In this document: in pieces, positions 1 to 8,231 of the stretch
Position numbering within the stretch: position 1 is the stretch's first letter
How the letters are laid out: each line of letters opens with the position of its first letter
Made by a program: the position numbers and the translations under genes
Notes under the pieces: generated by a model
The model's database searches: none
The model's input: only the letters and a program-made list of their open reading frames with translations
Told to the model about the DNA's origin: nothing
NCBI GenBank assembly: GCA_046756245.1
Contig: JBHHVZ010000014.1
Span: 1-39,149, forward strand
From: G021776435 sp046756245
Lineage (GTDB): Bacteria > Pseudomonadota > Alphaproteobacteria > Caulobacterales > Parvularculaceae
Length of the DNA: 39,149 nucleotides
Direction: 5' to 3'

Positions 1-904
1 CGCACACGATCCATTCGCCGGGCGGCTCGGGCAGGAATTTCTCGCTCGCCCGCACGCAAGCCGCGGTGAACGCCGTCAGCGTCGCCGCTCCGTCGGCGAT
101 CGACAATTGCAGGACCGGATCGAGCTTGAAGTCATAGCGGTCGAGCGACTTCGGCGGCTTGCGGCGCAGATAGGGCGAAAGCAGCATCATCCGCAGAATT
201 TCCGAATGCACCTTGCCCTCTCGCGCAAGCGCGCCGTCCTCGTCCATGCCGCGGCCAGCCTTCATCTCCATCCATTGGTCAAGAAGGCCGTTACCCGGCC
301 CGCAGTCGAAGGCAACGAGATCGATCTCGCGCCCGCCCTTCGGAATAAAGGTGACATTGGCGACCCCGCCGACATTAAGAACGCCGATGCTTTCGTCGCG
401 ACAAAGCGCATGAACGAGGGCGCGGTGATAAACCGGCGCAAAAGGCGCGCCCTCCCCGCCGGCTGCGATATCGGCCGAACGGAAATCGCAGACGACGTCG
501 ATCCGGGTCTCCTCGGCCAGCACTTTGCCATCGCCGATCTGCCAGGTCCGGCCAAGGGATTCGGGCCCGCGCGCCGGACGGTGCAAGATAGTCTGGCCGT
601 GAAAGCCGACGACGTCGACATTGGCGCTTTTGAGGTCGGCCCGCTCAATCAGCGTCTCCACCGCCTCAATGTGCGCAAGCGTCACCTCGCCGGCCGCCTT
701 GCCGATGTCGGCGGCGCCGTCGCGGCCTTCAAGCGCCGCCTTGATCGCGCGGCGGATCCAGACCTTGAGATCGCGGCCGTAGGGAATATGGAGCGCCGGG
801 CCCGGCTCGACGGCGCCGCGGCCGTCGGTCCTAAGAACGGCGGCGTCGATTCCATCAAGCGACGTGCCGCTCATCAGGCCGATGGCGGTGAGCGTGTCGG
901 ACAT
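1..904 (-). CDS. anmK: Anhydro-N-acetylmuramic acid kinase, 3' end cut by window edge
   Basis: Cytosolic kinase of peptidoglycan recycling: it opens the anhydro ring of anhMurNAc and phosphorylates it to MurNAc-6-phosphate (established for the family). I translated the minus strand from the ATG at 904. The frame stays open for 301 codons to the window edge. It starts with the ATP-binding signature GLMSGTSLDGID. It then shows VVGFHGQTILHRP, the DFRSADIAAGGEGAPF segment, GVLNVGGVANVTF, DCGPGNGLLDQWM and DRYDF. It ends at W-I-V-C, just before the usual GGG(R/Q)HN motif, so roughly 70 C-terminal residues lie outside. The start is 15 bases downstream of the alaX-like gene on the same strand, so the two are probably co-transcribed. 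Divergent placement beside tyrS is common in alphaproteobacteria. Confidence 0.95.
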   Translation of the reverse strand, partial: MSDTLTAIGLMSGTSLDGIDAAVLRTDGRGAVEPGPALHIPYGRDLKVWIRRAIKAALEGRDGAADIGKAAGEVTLAHIEAVETLIERADLKSANVDVVGFHGQTILHRPARGPESLGRTWQIGDGKVLAEETRIDVVCDFRSADIAAGGEGAPFAPVYHRALVHALCRDESIGVLNVGGVANVTFIPKGGREIDLVAFDCGPGNGLLDQWMEMKAGRGMDEDGALAREGKVHSEILRMMLLSPYLRRKPPKSLDRYDFKLDPVLQLSIADGAATLTAFTAACVRASEKFLPEPPGEWIVC

Positions 905-919
905 GCGAAAACCAGAACC

Positions 920-1630
920 CTATTCGGCGAAGGCGATGACAACCCGGCGATTTTGCTTGCCCTTGCTTTCGATTTTGCGAACGAAAACGGCGCCGATTTC
1001 ACCGGTTCGTTTAACATGGATGCCGCCGCAGGGCTGCAGGTCGCGTTCTCCGATACGGATAAGGCGCACGCGGCCTGCGCCAGACGGCGGCTTGACCGAC
1101 ATGGTTTTGACAAGTTCGGGATTGGCGGCGAGATCTTGGTCGCTGATCCAGTCGGCTTCGACGGCGATGTCTTCGGCGATCAACGCGTTGAGTCTGTCTG
1201 TAACGTTCTGCTTGTCCGGCGGATCAGGCAGGAAAAAGTCGAGCCGGCTTTTTTCGGCGCCCACCTGCCCGCCCGTCACCGGATAGGGCAGGACGGCGGA
1301 GAGGAGATGCAGACAACTGTGCATGCGCATATGCGCGTATCGCCGGTCCCAGTCGAGCTCGGCTTTGACCTTCGCGCCGACAACGGGAAGCGTCGATCCT
1401 TCGGCGAGGATATGTGCGATCTCGCCGGACGTTTCGCCCTTCACCGCATCGACGACGTCAAGCGCCGATCCATCATCAAGGACAAGCCGTCCCCGGTCGC
1501 CGGGCTGGCCGCCGCCCGTCGCATAAAACACCGTCCGGTCGAGAATGACGCCGCCGCGCGGATCATGTCCCGTCACCACTGCATCGCAGCTTTTCAGGTA
1601 GGCGTCGTCGCGAAAGAGCGGTTCGGTCAT
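920..1630 (-). CDS. AlaX-type alanyl-tRNA editing protein
   Basis: A 236-residue free-standing homologue of the AlaRS editing domain. Such proteins hydrolyse Ser-tRNA(Ala) or Gly-tRNA(Ala) in the cytosol, in trans to AlaRS. Visible signatures: the glycine-rich TGGGQPGD motif (about residues 38-45), zinc ligands H100-x3-H104 (in AHMRMHSCLHLL) and C191-GGI-H195 near the C-terminus, matching HxxxH and CGGTHV of AlaRS. The zinc ligands are all present, so it should be active. I chose the ATG at 1630 because the family begins close to the MTEPLFRDDAYL segment; an upstream in-frame start at 1717 would add 29 residues with no family resemblance. It is the first gene of a probable operon with anmK. 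Substrate specificity (Ser or Gly) cannot be read from the sequence. Confidence 0.9.
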   Translation of the reverse strand: MTEPLFRDDAYLKSCDAVVTGHDPRGGVILDRTVFYATGGGQPGDRGRLVLDDGSALDVVDAVKGETSGEIAHILAEGSTLPVVGAKVKAELDWDRRYAHMRMHSCLHLLSAVLPYPVTGGQVGAEKSRLDFFLPDPPDKQNVTDRLNALIAEDIAVEADWISDQDLAANPELVKTMSVKPPSGAGRVRLIRIGERDLQPCGGIHVKRTGEIGAVFVRKIESKGKQNRRVVIAFAE

Positions 1631-1686
1631 GGGACATTCTCGTGCAATGGCGCCGGCGAGATTAGCGAGGACAACCGTACTGGAGC

Positions 1687-1707
1687 AAGGCCGGGCGTTT
1701 CGGCCTT
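1687..1707. other. Hairpin between alaX and tyrS
   Basis: AAGGCCG (1687-1693) pairs with CGGCCTT (1701-1707) around a 7-base loop, followed on the plus strand by TTATT. It resembles a short terminator but has no plus-strand gene upstream to terminate, and it sits just 5' of the putative tyrS -35. It may insulate tyrS from upstream antisense transcription or be chance in GC-rich DNA. Confidence 0.35.
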
Positions 1708-1710
1708 TTA

Positions 1711-1739
1711 TTGGCAACCGTCCCGACCCGTGCTACGGC
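1711..1739 (+). promoter_or_regulatory. Putative tyrS promoter
   Basis: TTGGCA (1711-1716), a 17-base spacer, then TACGGC (1734-1739). The -35 is good and the -10 weak. The predicted transcription start near 1746 gives a short leader to the ATG at 1768 and supports that start over the TTG at 1711. Prediction from sequence only. Confidence 0.35.
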
Positions 1740-1767
1740 GAGCGCCCGAATGTTGCTGGACGAAAAC

Positions 1768-3021
1768 ATGACCGCCGCCGCCTATAAATCGGATTTCCTG
1801 CGCGTGCTCGACGAGCGCGGATTCATCCATCAGTGCACCGATATCGATGCGCTCGACGAACGCGCCGCAAAAGAGCGCCTGACCGGTTATATTGGCTTCG
1901 ACGCGACGGCGAAGAGCCTGCATGCCGGCAGCCTCATTCAGATCATGATGCTGTACTGGTTGCAGCAGACCGGTCATCGCCCGATCGCCCTGATGGGCGG
2001 GGGGACAACGAAAGTCGGCGACCCGTCCGGCAAGGACGAGCAGCGAAGACTGCTTACGGCCGAGGAGATCGGCGCCAACATCGCCTCCATCAAGGACGTC
2101 TTCGAAAAGTTTCTGACTTTCGGCGGCGGCGACGGCGACGCGCTGATGGTCGATAACGCCGAATGGCTCGACGAATTGGGCTATGTGGCTTTTCTGCGCG
2201 ATTACGGCGTGCATTTCACGATCAACCGCATGCTGACCTTCGACAGCGTCAGATTGCGGCTCGATCGCGAAAGCCCGATGACGTTTCTCGAATTCAACTA
2301 CATGCTCATGCAAGCCTACGATTTTCACGAGCTATTGAACCGCTATGATTGTACGCTGCAGATGGGCGGGTCGGACCAGTGGGGCAACATCGTCAATGGC
2401 GTTGAGCTGTGTCGTCGAAAAGACGGCAAGGAGGTTTTCGGATTGACGACTCCGCTGCTCGCCACGGCTTCAGGCAAAAAAATGGGCAAGTCCGAAGCCG
2501 GCGCGGTGTGGCTTAACGCCGATATGTTCCCGCCCTACGATTACTGGCAATACTGGCGCAACGCCGAAGACGCCGATGTCGGCGTCATGCTCGCTCGCTT
2601 TACGACATTGCCCATGGATGAGGTTCGCCGCCTCGCCGCGCTTCAGGGCGCCGAGATCAACGAAGCGAAAAAAATCCTGGCGACAGAGGCCACGACGCTC
2701 CTGCATGGACGCGAAGCGGCGGAAAGCGCAGCGCAAACCGCGCGCGAAACGTTCGAACAGGGCGGGCTCGGCGACGACCTGCCGACGGTCGAAGTCGGCA
2801 AGGCTGCGCTCGAAGCCGGTCTTCGCCTCCTCGACACGTTCCTCGATGCCGGTCTCTGTGCGTCAAAAGGCGAAGCGCGCCGCCACATCAAAGCCGGCGC
2901 GCTCAAGATCAACGACGCGCCGCTTTCGGAAGAACGTCCGCTCAATCCGGGCGACGTTCGCGACGGCGCAATCAAGCTTTCGATCGGGAAGAAAAAACAT
3001 GCGCTGGTGCGCGTGCGCTAG
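1768..3021 (+). CDS. tyrS: Tyrosyl-tRNA synthetase
   Basis: Class I aminoacyl-tRNA synthetase charging tRNA(Tyr) in the cytosol. With the ATG at 1768 it has 417 residues, the usual length. The HIGH-equivalent is H52-A-G-S, followed by the GGGTTKVGDPSGK segment. The tyrosine-binding region contains QMGGSDQWGNI. The KMSKS loop is K238-M-G-K-S242. A C-terminal S4 RNA-binding domain follows (about 350-417, with CASKGEARRHIKAGALKIN). ATG 1768 is preceded by CTGGA at a good distance. An ATG at 1750 and a TTG at 1711 are in frame but lie too close to or inside the predicted promoter. Its TAG stop overlaps, on a CTAG palindrome, the stop of the convergent AsmA-like gene. Confidence 0.97.
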   Translation: MTAAAYKSDFLRVLDERGFIHQCTDIDALDERAAKERLTGYIGFDATAKSLHAGSLIQIMMLYWLQQTGHRPIALMGGGTTKVGDPSGKDEQRRLLTAEEIGANIASIKDVFEKFLTFGGGDGDALMVDNAEWLDELGYVAFLRDYGVHFTINRMLTFDSVRLRLDRESPMTFLEFNYMLMQAYDFHELLNRYDCTLQMGGSDQWGNIVNGVELCRRKDGKEVFGLTTPLLATASGKKMGKSEAGAVWLNADMFPPYDYWQYWRNAEDADVGVMLARFTTLPMDEVRRLAALQGAEINEAKKILATEATTLLHGREAAESAAQTARETFEQGGLGDDLPTVEVGKAALEAGLRLLDTFLDAGLCASKGEARRHIKAGALKINDAPLSEERPLNPGDVRDGAIKLSIGKKKHALVRVR

Positions 3022-6000
3022 CCGTCAGTTCCTGAATCGTCGCCGCCACTGACTGGCGCTGCGTCTTCGACGGGAGGCGCAGTATCCGGCGCCGCGCGCA
3101 CTGGTTCGAATATGCGCCGCAGAACGCCCGGCGTCAGCGCCGAGAGGGGATTGACGAACACGGTCGGCGCCTCGACATCCCCGCTCACCTGATAAGACAG
3201 CGCGACAATCCCTTCGCCCTTGCGGCCGACGAACAATCCGCCGATGCCCGGAATTCTGCCCAGTATGGAATTCACCTGATAAACCGGCGCCACCGCGCCG
3301 TTGAGATCGACGCCGCCATTTTCGGCAGTAGCGATCTCACCCTGGGCGGTGATGCCGACCGACGGTCCGGACGCGCGCGCGTCATACAGCCTGAATACGC
3401 CGTCGGTGAAATTGAAATCAGCAAAAGCCGTATTCAGCGCAATGCCTTCGCCGTTGAGGATATCGACGAGTCCGTTAAGAGAGCCGGCGGCGAAAATGCG
3501 AGCCAGCAACGGCGCCCGGATGACGTGCAGGCCGCGCGCTTCAATAGCGCCCGTCAGACCTTTCGCACTTTTATCGCCGAGTTTGATTTCCATCACGCCT
3601 TCGCCGCCCTTGAGCGACTCAATGCCGAACAGGCCGCCCATCAGCGCGCCGATATCATCTGTGCGCGCCTCAATTGTCTGGGCCGGCCCCTGCTCCTCGC
3701 CAGTCTGGCCGAGCGAGACCGACAATGGCCGTCGCGCCCGATTGAGCGCTGAGAATTCGAGCTCCTGAATGCGGTCGCTGTCGCGCCAGAAATCAAGGCT
3801 CGCGTCCATCAGTTCAACGCCGGCGCGAAGGTCGAGCCGGTCAATTCGCGTTTTGAGATTGAGGCCGCCGCCCCAGTCGAAACCATCACCGTCCCCGGTC
3901 TGCCGGGGGGGAGCGCTGATCAGCGTTTCGATCAACGTCCCGGCGTTGAGATAACGCCCGGTCAATATGATGTTGAGCGCGCCGGCGGCGCCGCGCTCGG
4001 CAGACAGATCGAGATCGGCGGTGCCATCGAGAATAAACCGGTTGAAGTCGGCGTTCTTTATGACGCCGCCCGGACCGAAGGCGAGCGCTCCGTCGATGTT
4101 GACGCCGCGCCCAACCAGATTGATGCTTGGAATTTCAACGCCGCTGTCGTCGGCGGAAAGCTTCAGGAGCCCGACGGCGGGAAAACCCGGCGGTTTGCGC
4201 CAGCCCAGAGCGTCGATCGCGAGCGCCGCATCAGCGAAATCCGCCTCTATCTTCAAATCTTCAATAGCGCCGATCTCGCCAAGCGCCAGAGCGTCGAACC
4301 GAACCGGCCCGCGGAGAAACTGGCGCGTTGGTACGCCGAAAATATCGCCTGTGGAGCTGTCAACCTCTCCCTTCGCTTCAAATTGCGACGGACCGTCTTC
4401 TTCATAGAAATTTTCAGTCCAGGTCAGCTCGATCGGCGATCCGCCAAGCCGGGCGACGCCGGTCACGATCATCCGGCGCGTTTCAAGCATTACTTTGCCG
4501 GCCGCTTCGGTGAGGTCAGCGCCCGCGTAGAATTCCGTGATCGCCAGATTTTCAAAGGTTGCGGTTCCGTCGTAACCATAATCTTCTTCCGGCACGCTGC
4601 GCTTATTTGGCCGCATGATTTCAACACGCGCATTCGCCGCCCCGGAAAACTGGCCCGGATCAAAGCCAACCGCTTCGAGAAGCGACAACGGTTCTTCATT
4701 GAGAACGCCCAGAATATCGTCGGCTCCGCCTGACGCCGTGAACCGAAAATAGGTCGGCCGCCATTTCGGGACGAAGACGGGAAAATCGACTTCGCCCTCG
4801 CTCAGGGAGACATCGCCGATATTTGCAGTCGAGACCTCAAGCTTGAATGAATTACCGTGCAGCACGCCATGGCCCGAAGCGCCCGTCAGCGGCGTCATTC
4901 CTTGGATGTAATGCGCAACGCCGTTTGACAGGTTGAATTCCAGCGTCATCGACTCGTCAGGCAGTTTGCCGTCGGCAAGTACTGCGCCGGGCGGCAAGTC
5001 CACTTTAAAGCTGATATCGTCAAGCCGTGCGCGCTCAAGGCGCGCCTTGACCCAATCACGCGCGCCCTGTGCAGTTCCAAGCGGCCAGATGCGCAGCAAC
5101 CGTTTCGGATCGAGCGCGCCGTCCAATTTGACGCTCGCCTTGACGCCCGGCGACGGCGTATCGCCGTTTTCAGCGGGGATGGCCGTGAAATATTCGATTG
5201 CGCCATTGAGCGCGACATCGAGAAATTGCGCCGACAGCGAGGAAACCAGCAGCCGTCGCGCGTCGATGTCATAACCGCCGCTAGCCTCTGCAAAATCAAT
5301 CGGCAAAGGTTCAGCGAAAAAACCTTCGGCGTTGACCATCATGTCACGCGCCGCCAAATCGAAGGTGACGCGCGCCGGCGCCGTCGCCCCTTCGCTGCTG
5401 AAACCAACGCCCACAGCGCCGTAGATTTCGCCGTGGCTCCCGTCGATGTCGAAGGCTAAACGTTCGATGTTAAATCGATTGCGCGCGGGATCGAACTCGG
5501 CGGCGACATCGATGAATTCAACCGGCGCCGAGCGGCCTGCTGCGGAGAGAACGCCGCCCTCGGCTCGCGCGCTAAAATGCGACGAAAGCACGTCGCCCCC
5601 GATTGTAAATTCCATCGAAGCAGTTCCGCTGACCGGCGCCGTCAGCAGCCGCGCTTTTTCGCCATAGATCATCGCCAGTACGTCGCCTAACGGCGCGTCC
5701 TCGCCGGCGATCAAAACGGATACGACGCCGCTGCGTTCCGTATATTGCATGTCCATGTTGAAATAGGCCGCATCGCCGATCGTCTCGAACGCGCTTTCCG
5801 CGCGCGCGGAGAACCCGACTTCCGTGCGCTCTATTTCGATGCGCGCTTCGCGTGCGCGCCATGTGCGTCCAGAGGCTTCATCAAAAAACGTGACTTCGGC
5901 GCCCGTCACGAGCGCATGCCGAAAGACCTGACGCAAGGCGGCGCCGCCAAATTGCAGTCGCGTGGATCCGCCGCCCTCATGTTCGCGCGCTTCGCTGTTG

Positions 6001-6419
6001 CGCGCATCAGGTTGGCGATCGAGGCTGCGCACAATCCGTATCGCCGGATTTTCGATGACGGCGCGACGCGGGCCGGGCGCGCCCTCGAAAACATCCGCCA
6101 GCCCAAAGACGAATGCGGCCCGCGGCGCTGCGACTGTTTGCGTTCCATCGCGTGCAAACGCCGTCAAACCAATCATTGTCAGCACATATTCACCGCGCGC
6201 TTCGCCGCGGGCGAGTTGCAGCTTTTCGATTTCGCTGCGATGGCCTTCGCCAAGCGCACGGCTCACTGCGAATTCGGCGCTTGGTTTGAACAGATCAAGC
6301 GATACCGGCCCCTGTTCGAGCCGCCAGAACAGCAACGCGGTTGCAGCCGCGCAGACAGCGGCGGCGACGCCGAGAACTTCCAGAAGAATAAGGCCGGCCT
6401 TCGCCGCACGCCGTGTCAT
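3018..6419 (-). CDS. AsmA/YhdP-like envelope protein (DUF3971 and AsmA-like C-terminal region)
   Basis: A 1133-residue protein with one N-terminal transmembrane anchor (about residues 10-32) and a very long, beta-rich, Gly/Ala/Asp-rich periplasmic part. This is the plan of AsmA-like proteins (TamB, YhdP), known as bridge-like carriers of phospholipid from inner to outer membrane. The C-terminal region (NSILGRIPGIGGLFVGRKGEG followed by LSYQVSGDVEAPTVFVNPLSALTPG) is the AsmA-like C-terminal signature seen in alphaproteobacterial YhdP/DUF3971 proteins. It ends in an acidic, low-complexity tail. It is a single-gene unit, convergent with tyrS and with a 359-base gap upstream. Family assignment is good; the exact paralogue and cargo are inferred. 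Confidence 0.85.
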   Translation of the reverse strand: MTRRAAKAGLILLEVLGVAAAVCAAATALLFWRLEQGPVSLDLFKPSAEFAVSRALGEGHRSEIEKLQLARGEARGEYVLTMIGLTAFARDGTQTVAAPRAAFVFGLADVFEGAPGPRRAVIENPAIRIVRSLDRQPDARNSEAREHEGGGSTRLQFGGAALRQVFRHALVTGAEVTFFDEASGRTWRAREARIEIERTEVGFSARAESAFETIGDAAYFNMDMQYTERSGVVSVLIAGEDAPLGDVLAMIYGEKARLLTAPVSGTASMEFTIGGDVLSSHFSARAEGGVLSAAGRSAPVEFIDVAAEFDPARNRFNIERLAFDIDGSHGEIYGAVGVGFSSEGATAPARVTFDLAARDMMVNAEGFFAEPLPIDFAEASGGYDIDARRLLVSSLSAQFLDVALNGAIEYFTAIPAENGDTPSPGVKASVKLDGALDPKRLLRIWPLGTAQGARDWVKARLERARLDDISFKVDLPPGAVLADGKLPDESMTLEFNLSNGVAHYIQGMTPLTGASGHGVLHGNSFKLEVSTANIGDVSLSEGEVDFPVFVPKWRPTYFRFTASGGADDILGVLNEEPLSLLEAVGFDPGQFSGAANARVEIMRPNKRSVPEEDYGYDGTATFENLAITEFYAGADLTEAAGKVMLETRRMIVTGVARLGGSPIELTWTENFYEEDGPSQFEAKGEVDSSTGDIFGVPTRQFLRGPVRFDALALGEIGAIEDLKIEADFADAALAIDALGWRKPPGFPAVGLLKLSADDSGVEIPSINLVGRGVNIDGALAFGPGGVIKNADFNRFILDGTADLDLSAERGAAGALNIILTGRYLNAGTLIETLISAPPRQTGDGDGFDWGGGLNLKTRIDRLDLRAGVELMDASLDFWRDSDRIQELEFSALNRARRPLSVSLGQTGEEQGPAQTIEARTDDIGALMGGLFGIESLKGGEGVMEIKLGDKSAKGLTGAIEARGLHVIRAPLLARIFAAGSLNGLVDILNGEGIALNTAFADFNFTDGVFRLYDARASGPSVGITAQGEIATAENGGVDLNGAVAPVYQVNSILGRIPGIGGLFVGRKGEGIVALSYQVSGDVEAPTVFVNPLSALTPGVLRRIFEPVRAAPDTAPPVEDAAPVSGGDDSGTDG

Positions 6420-6778
6420 ACGTTCATACGCTCGTTGCCGGAGATCCGGCTGACTGTCCCGGACCCGCTTCGCCGCCGCCGGGCAAAAGATTTGTCCGGA
6501 TTTTTCCCGCTCCTACTAAGCTTTATCAATGCGCTATACGCTGATCCAGTTAAGAGACGCCAAGCAAAGCGGCGCAGCTTAGCGTCTGATCGGCGGAGAC
6601 GGCGAGCCCGTCAGCATCATCGCGACGGCCTCACGCGCCCCATCAAATCCGGGTTAGCCTTTACTTTCTCCCAAAAAGGCCTTCAAGCGCAATCGCCCGC
6701 AACGCAGACGACTTTTCCTTTCGGAAATCCCCGATAGGATGCGCGCCCTCATTTATGTCGCACGATCAGGAGAAGATA
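6420..6778. other. 359-base gap between the AsmA-like gene and bcp
   Basis: A divergent intergenic region that must hold promoters for both neighbours. I found no convincing -35/-10 pair. One small hairpin is visible at 6555-6587: AGACGC and GCGTCT (six pairs), then AAGC and GCTT (four pairs) after a C/A mismatch, with an 11-base loop. No tRNA fold or credible short gene was seen. Confidence 0.4.
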
Positions 6779-7249
6779 ATGGCAAGGCCGTTAAAGGAAG
6801 GAAACAAGGCGCCCGCTTTTTCGCTGCCGACCGATAGCGGCGGCTCAATCGCTTTGAAAGATCTGAAAGGCGAAAAGGTCGTCCTGTATTTCTATCCCAA
6901 AGACGACACGCCCGGCTGCACCAAGGAAGCTATCGCATTCACCGAGGGGGCGGCCAGGTTCAAACGGGCCGGGGCGCGGATTATTGGCGTTTCAAAGGAC
7001 AGCGTCGCCCGCCACGATAAATTCAAGGAAAAGCACGGCCTCAAGGTGACGCTCGCCTCGGACGAAAGCGGCGCAGTTCTCGAAAAATACGGGGTCTGGG
7101 TCGAGAAGAGCATGTATGGACGCAAATTCATGGGCGTCGAACGCTCGACATTCCTGATCGACGGCGCCGGCGTAATCCGGCGGATCTGGCGGAAGGTGAA
7201 GGTGGCCGGCCATGCCGAAGAAATTCTTGAAGCGGTGAAAGCGCTTTGA
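6779..7249 (+). CDS. bcp: Thioredoxin-dependent peroxiredoxin, Bcp/PrxQ type
   Basis: Thiol peroxidase of 156 residues reducing H2O2 and organic hydroperoxides in the cytosol. The thioredoxin-like AhpC/TSA fold is evident: EGNKAPAFSLP, then VVLYFYPKDDTPGCTKEA with peroxidatic C47, and later SMYGRKFMGVERSTFLID. The resolving cysteine found five residues later in E. coli-type Bcp is replaced by isoleucine (I52), so this is a 1-Cys form by sequence. The ATG at 6779 is chosen because AGGAG (6768-6772) lies six bases before it; an ATG at 6755 would put that site inside the gene. Its TGA overlaps the TTG start of the next gene, suggesting translational coupling. Confidence 0.95.
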   Translation: MARPLKEGNKAPAFSLPTDSGGSIALKDLKGEKVVLYFYPKDDTPGCTKEAIAFTEGAARFKRAGARIIGVSKDSVARHDKFKEKHGLKVTLASDESGAVLEKYGVWVEKSMYGRKFMGVERSTFLIDGAGVIRRIWRKVKVAGHAEEILEAVKAL

Positions 7250-8109
7250 CTGTCCAGCGCAGTGATAGTCTCGCCGTGGCCGTCGCCGTCCTCAACGAAG
7301 GAGAACCGGACAGGAAGGCCGCCGCCGCACTCTCGGCAGCCGATGCGTGGCGCGACGGCGCGCTTGCGACTGATCTGAAAAGGCCGAAGACGCCGCCAAA
7401 CCGCCCCGCCCGGCCCGATCGCCCGGTTCTCACCGCGCCTAGCGCGGCGCCCCGCCGCCGGTTGGGATCACAGGCCGGCCGGCGCGCGCTGCTCCACGCG
7501 ATTGCTCATATCGAATTCAACGCCATTGACCTCGCCTTTTATATGGCGGCGCGCTTTGCGCCCGCCATCGCCGCCACCGGGCTCGACGCTGAGGCCTTTA
7601 TTGGCGACTGGTTCATGATCGGGGCGGAGGAAGCGCGTCATTTCGGCCTGATCCGCCGGCGCGTGCAGGCGCTCGGCACCGATTACGGGGATCTCCCCGC
7701 CCATGACGGGCTCTGGGCGGCGGCGACGGACACTAACGACGAGGTTCTCGCCCGCCTTGCGATTGCGCCGATGGTGCTCGAAGCGCGCGGGCTCGACGTA
7801 ACGCCGGGAATGATTGAGCGGCTGGAAGCGGCCGGCGACGAGGAGAGCGCGACTGCTCTCAAGGTCATCTACAGCGAGGAAATCGGCCACGTGCGGACCG
7901 GCGCGCGCTGGTTCGGGGCGGTTTGCGCGGCGCGCGGCCTGGCGGTGCAGCCGACCTTTCACCGCCTTGTCGAGACTCGTTTCAAAGGCGCGTTGAAAGC
8001 GCCTTTCAACCACGACGCGCGAGCGGCGGCAGGCCTCGCGCGCAGCCTTTATGCGCCGAGCCGATCATCCCAAGCCCGGAATTTGCTTCCATGGGTTAAC
8101 GAAATGTGA
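7246..8109 (+). CDS. DUF455 family ferritin-like protein
   Basis: A 287-residue protein of the DUF455 family, predicted four-helix bundle with a ferritin-like di-iron site. Candidate metal ligands are in AHIEFNAIDLA (E and H), GAEEARHFGLI (EE..H), and YSEEIGHVRTG (EE..H), spaced as in ferritin-like oxygenases. The biochemical function of the family is not established; some members are annotated near tRNA or peptidoglycan genes without proof. Start is TTG at 7246, overlapping the bcp stop as TTGA; no ATG is available near the N-terminus. The first 70 or so residues are Pro/Arg-rich and less conserved, so a later GTG start is possible. A 122-base gap separates it from the M23 gene. Confidence 0.8.
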   Translation: MTVQRSDSLAVAVAVLNEGEPDRKAAAALSAADAWRDGALATDLKRPKTPPNRPARPDRPVLTAPSAAPRRRLGSQAGRRALLHAIAHIEFNAIDLAFYMAARFAPAIAATGLDAEAFIGDWFMIGAEEARHFGLIRRRVQALGTDYGDLPAHDGLWAAATDTNDEVLARLAIAPMVLEARGLDVTPGMIERLEAAGDEESATALKVIYSEEIGHVRTGARWFGAVCAARGLAVQPTFHRLVETRFKGALKAPFNHDARAAAGLARSLYAPSRSSQARNLLPWVNEM

Positions 8110-8190
8110 AAAACAGGGTTACTTCATCACATAACGGTTGCGAAATCTTTGGAGATACGCTGCAATATCTTAAGGGGTAAGAGTGTATAA

Positions 8191-8213
8191 CGCGTTGGCG
8201 AGGCACCAACGCG
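8191..8213 (+). other. Hairpin in the leader of the M23 peptidase gene
   Basis: CGCGTTGG (8191-8198) and CCAACGCG (8206-8213) form a perfect 8-bp stem with a CGAGGCA loop. It ends three bases before the ribosome-binding site AAGGGG (8217-8222). No U-tract follows, so it is not a terminator; a role in mRNA stability or translation is conjecture. Confidence 0.45.
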
Positions 8214-8231
8214 GTTAAGGGGCGTAGTTGA

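Noticed and set aside
107..1771. A 554-codon plus-strand open frame at the window start
   Set aside because: Antisense to anmK and the AlaX-type gene, both with intact catalytic motifs; the product shows no family features.
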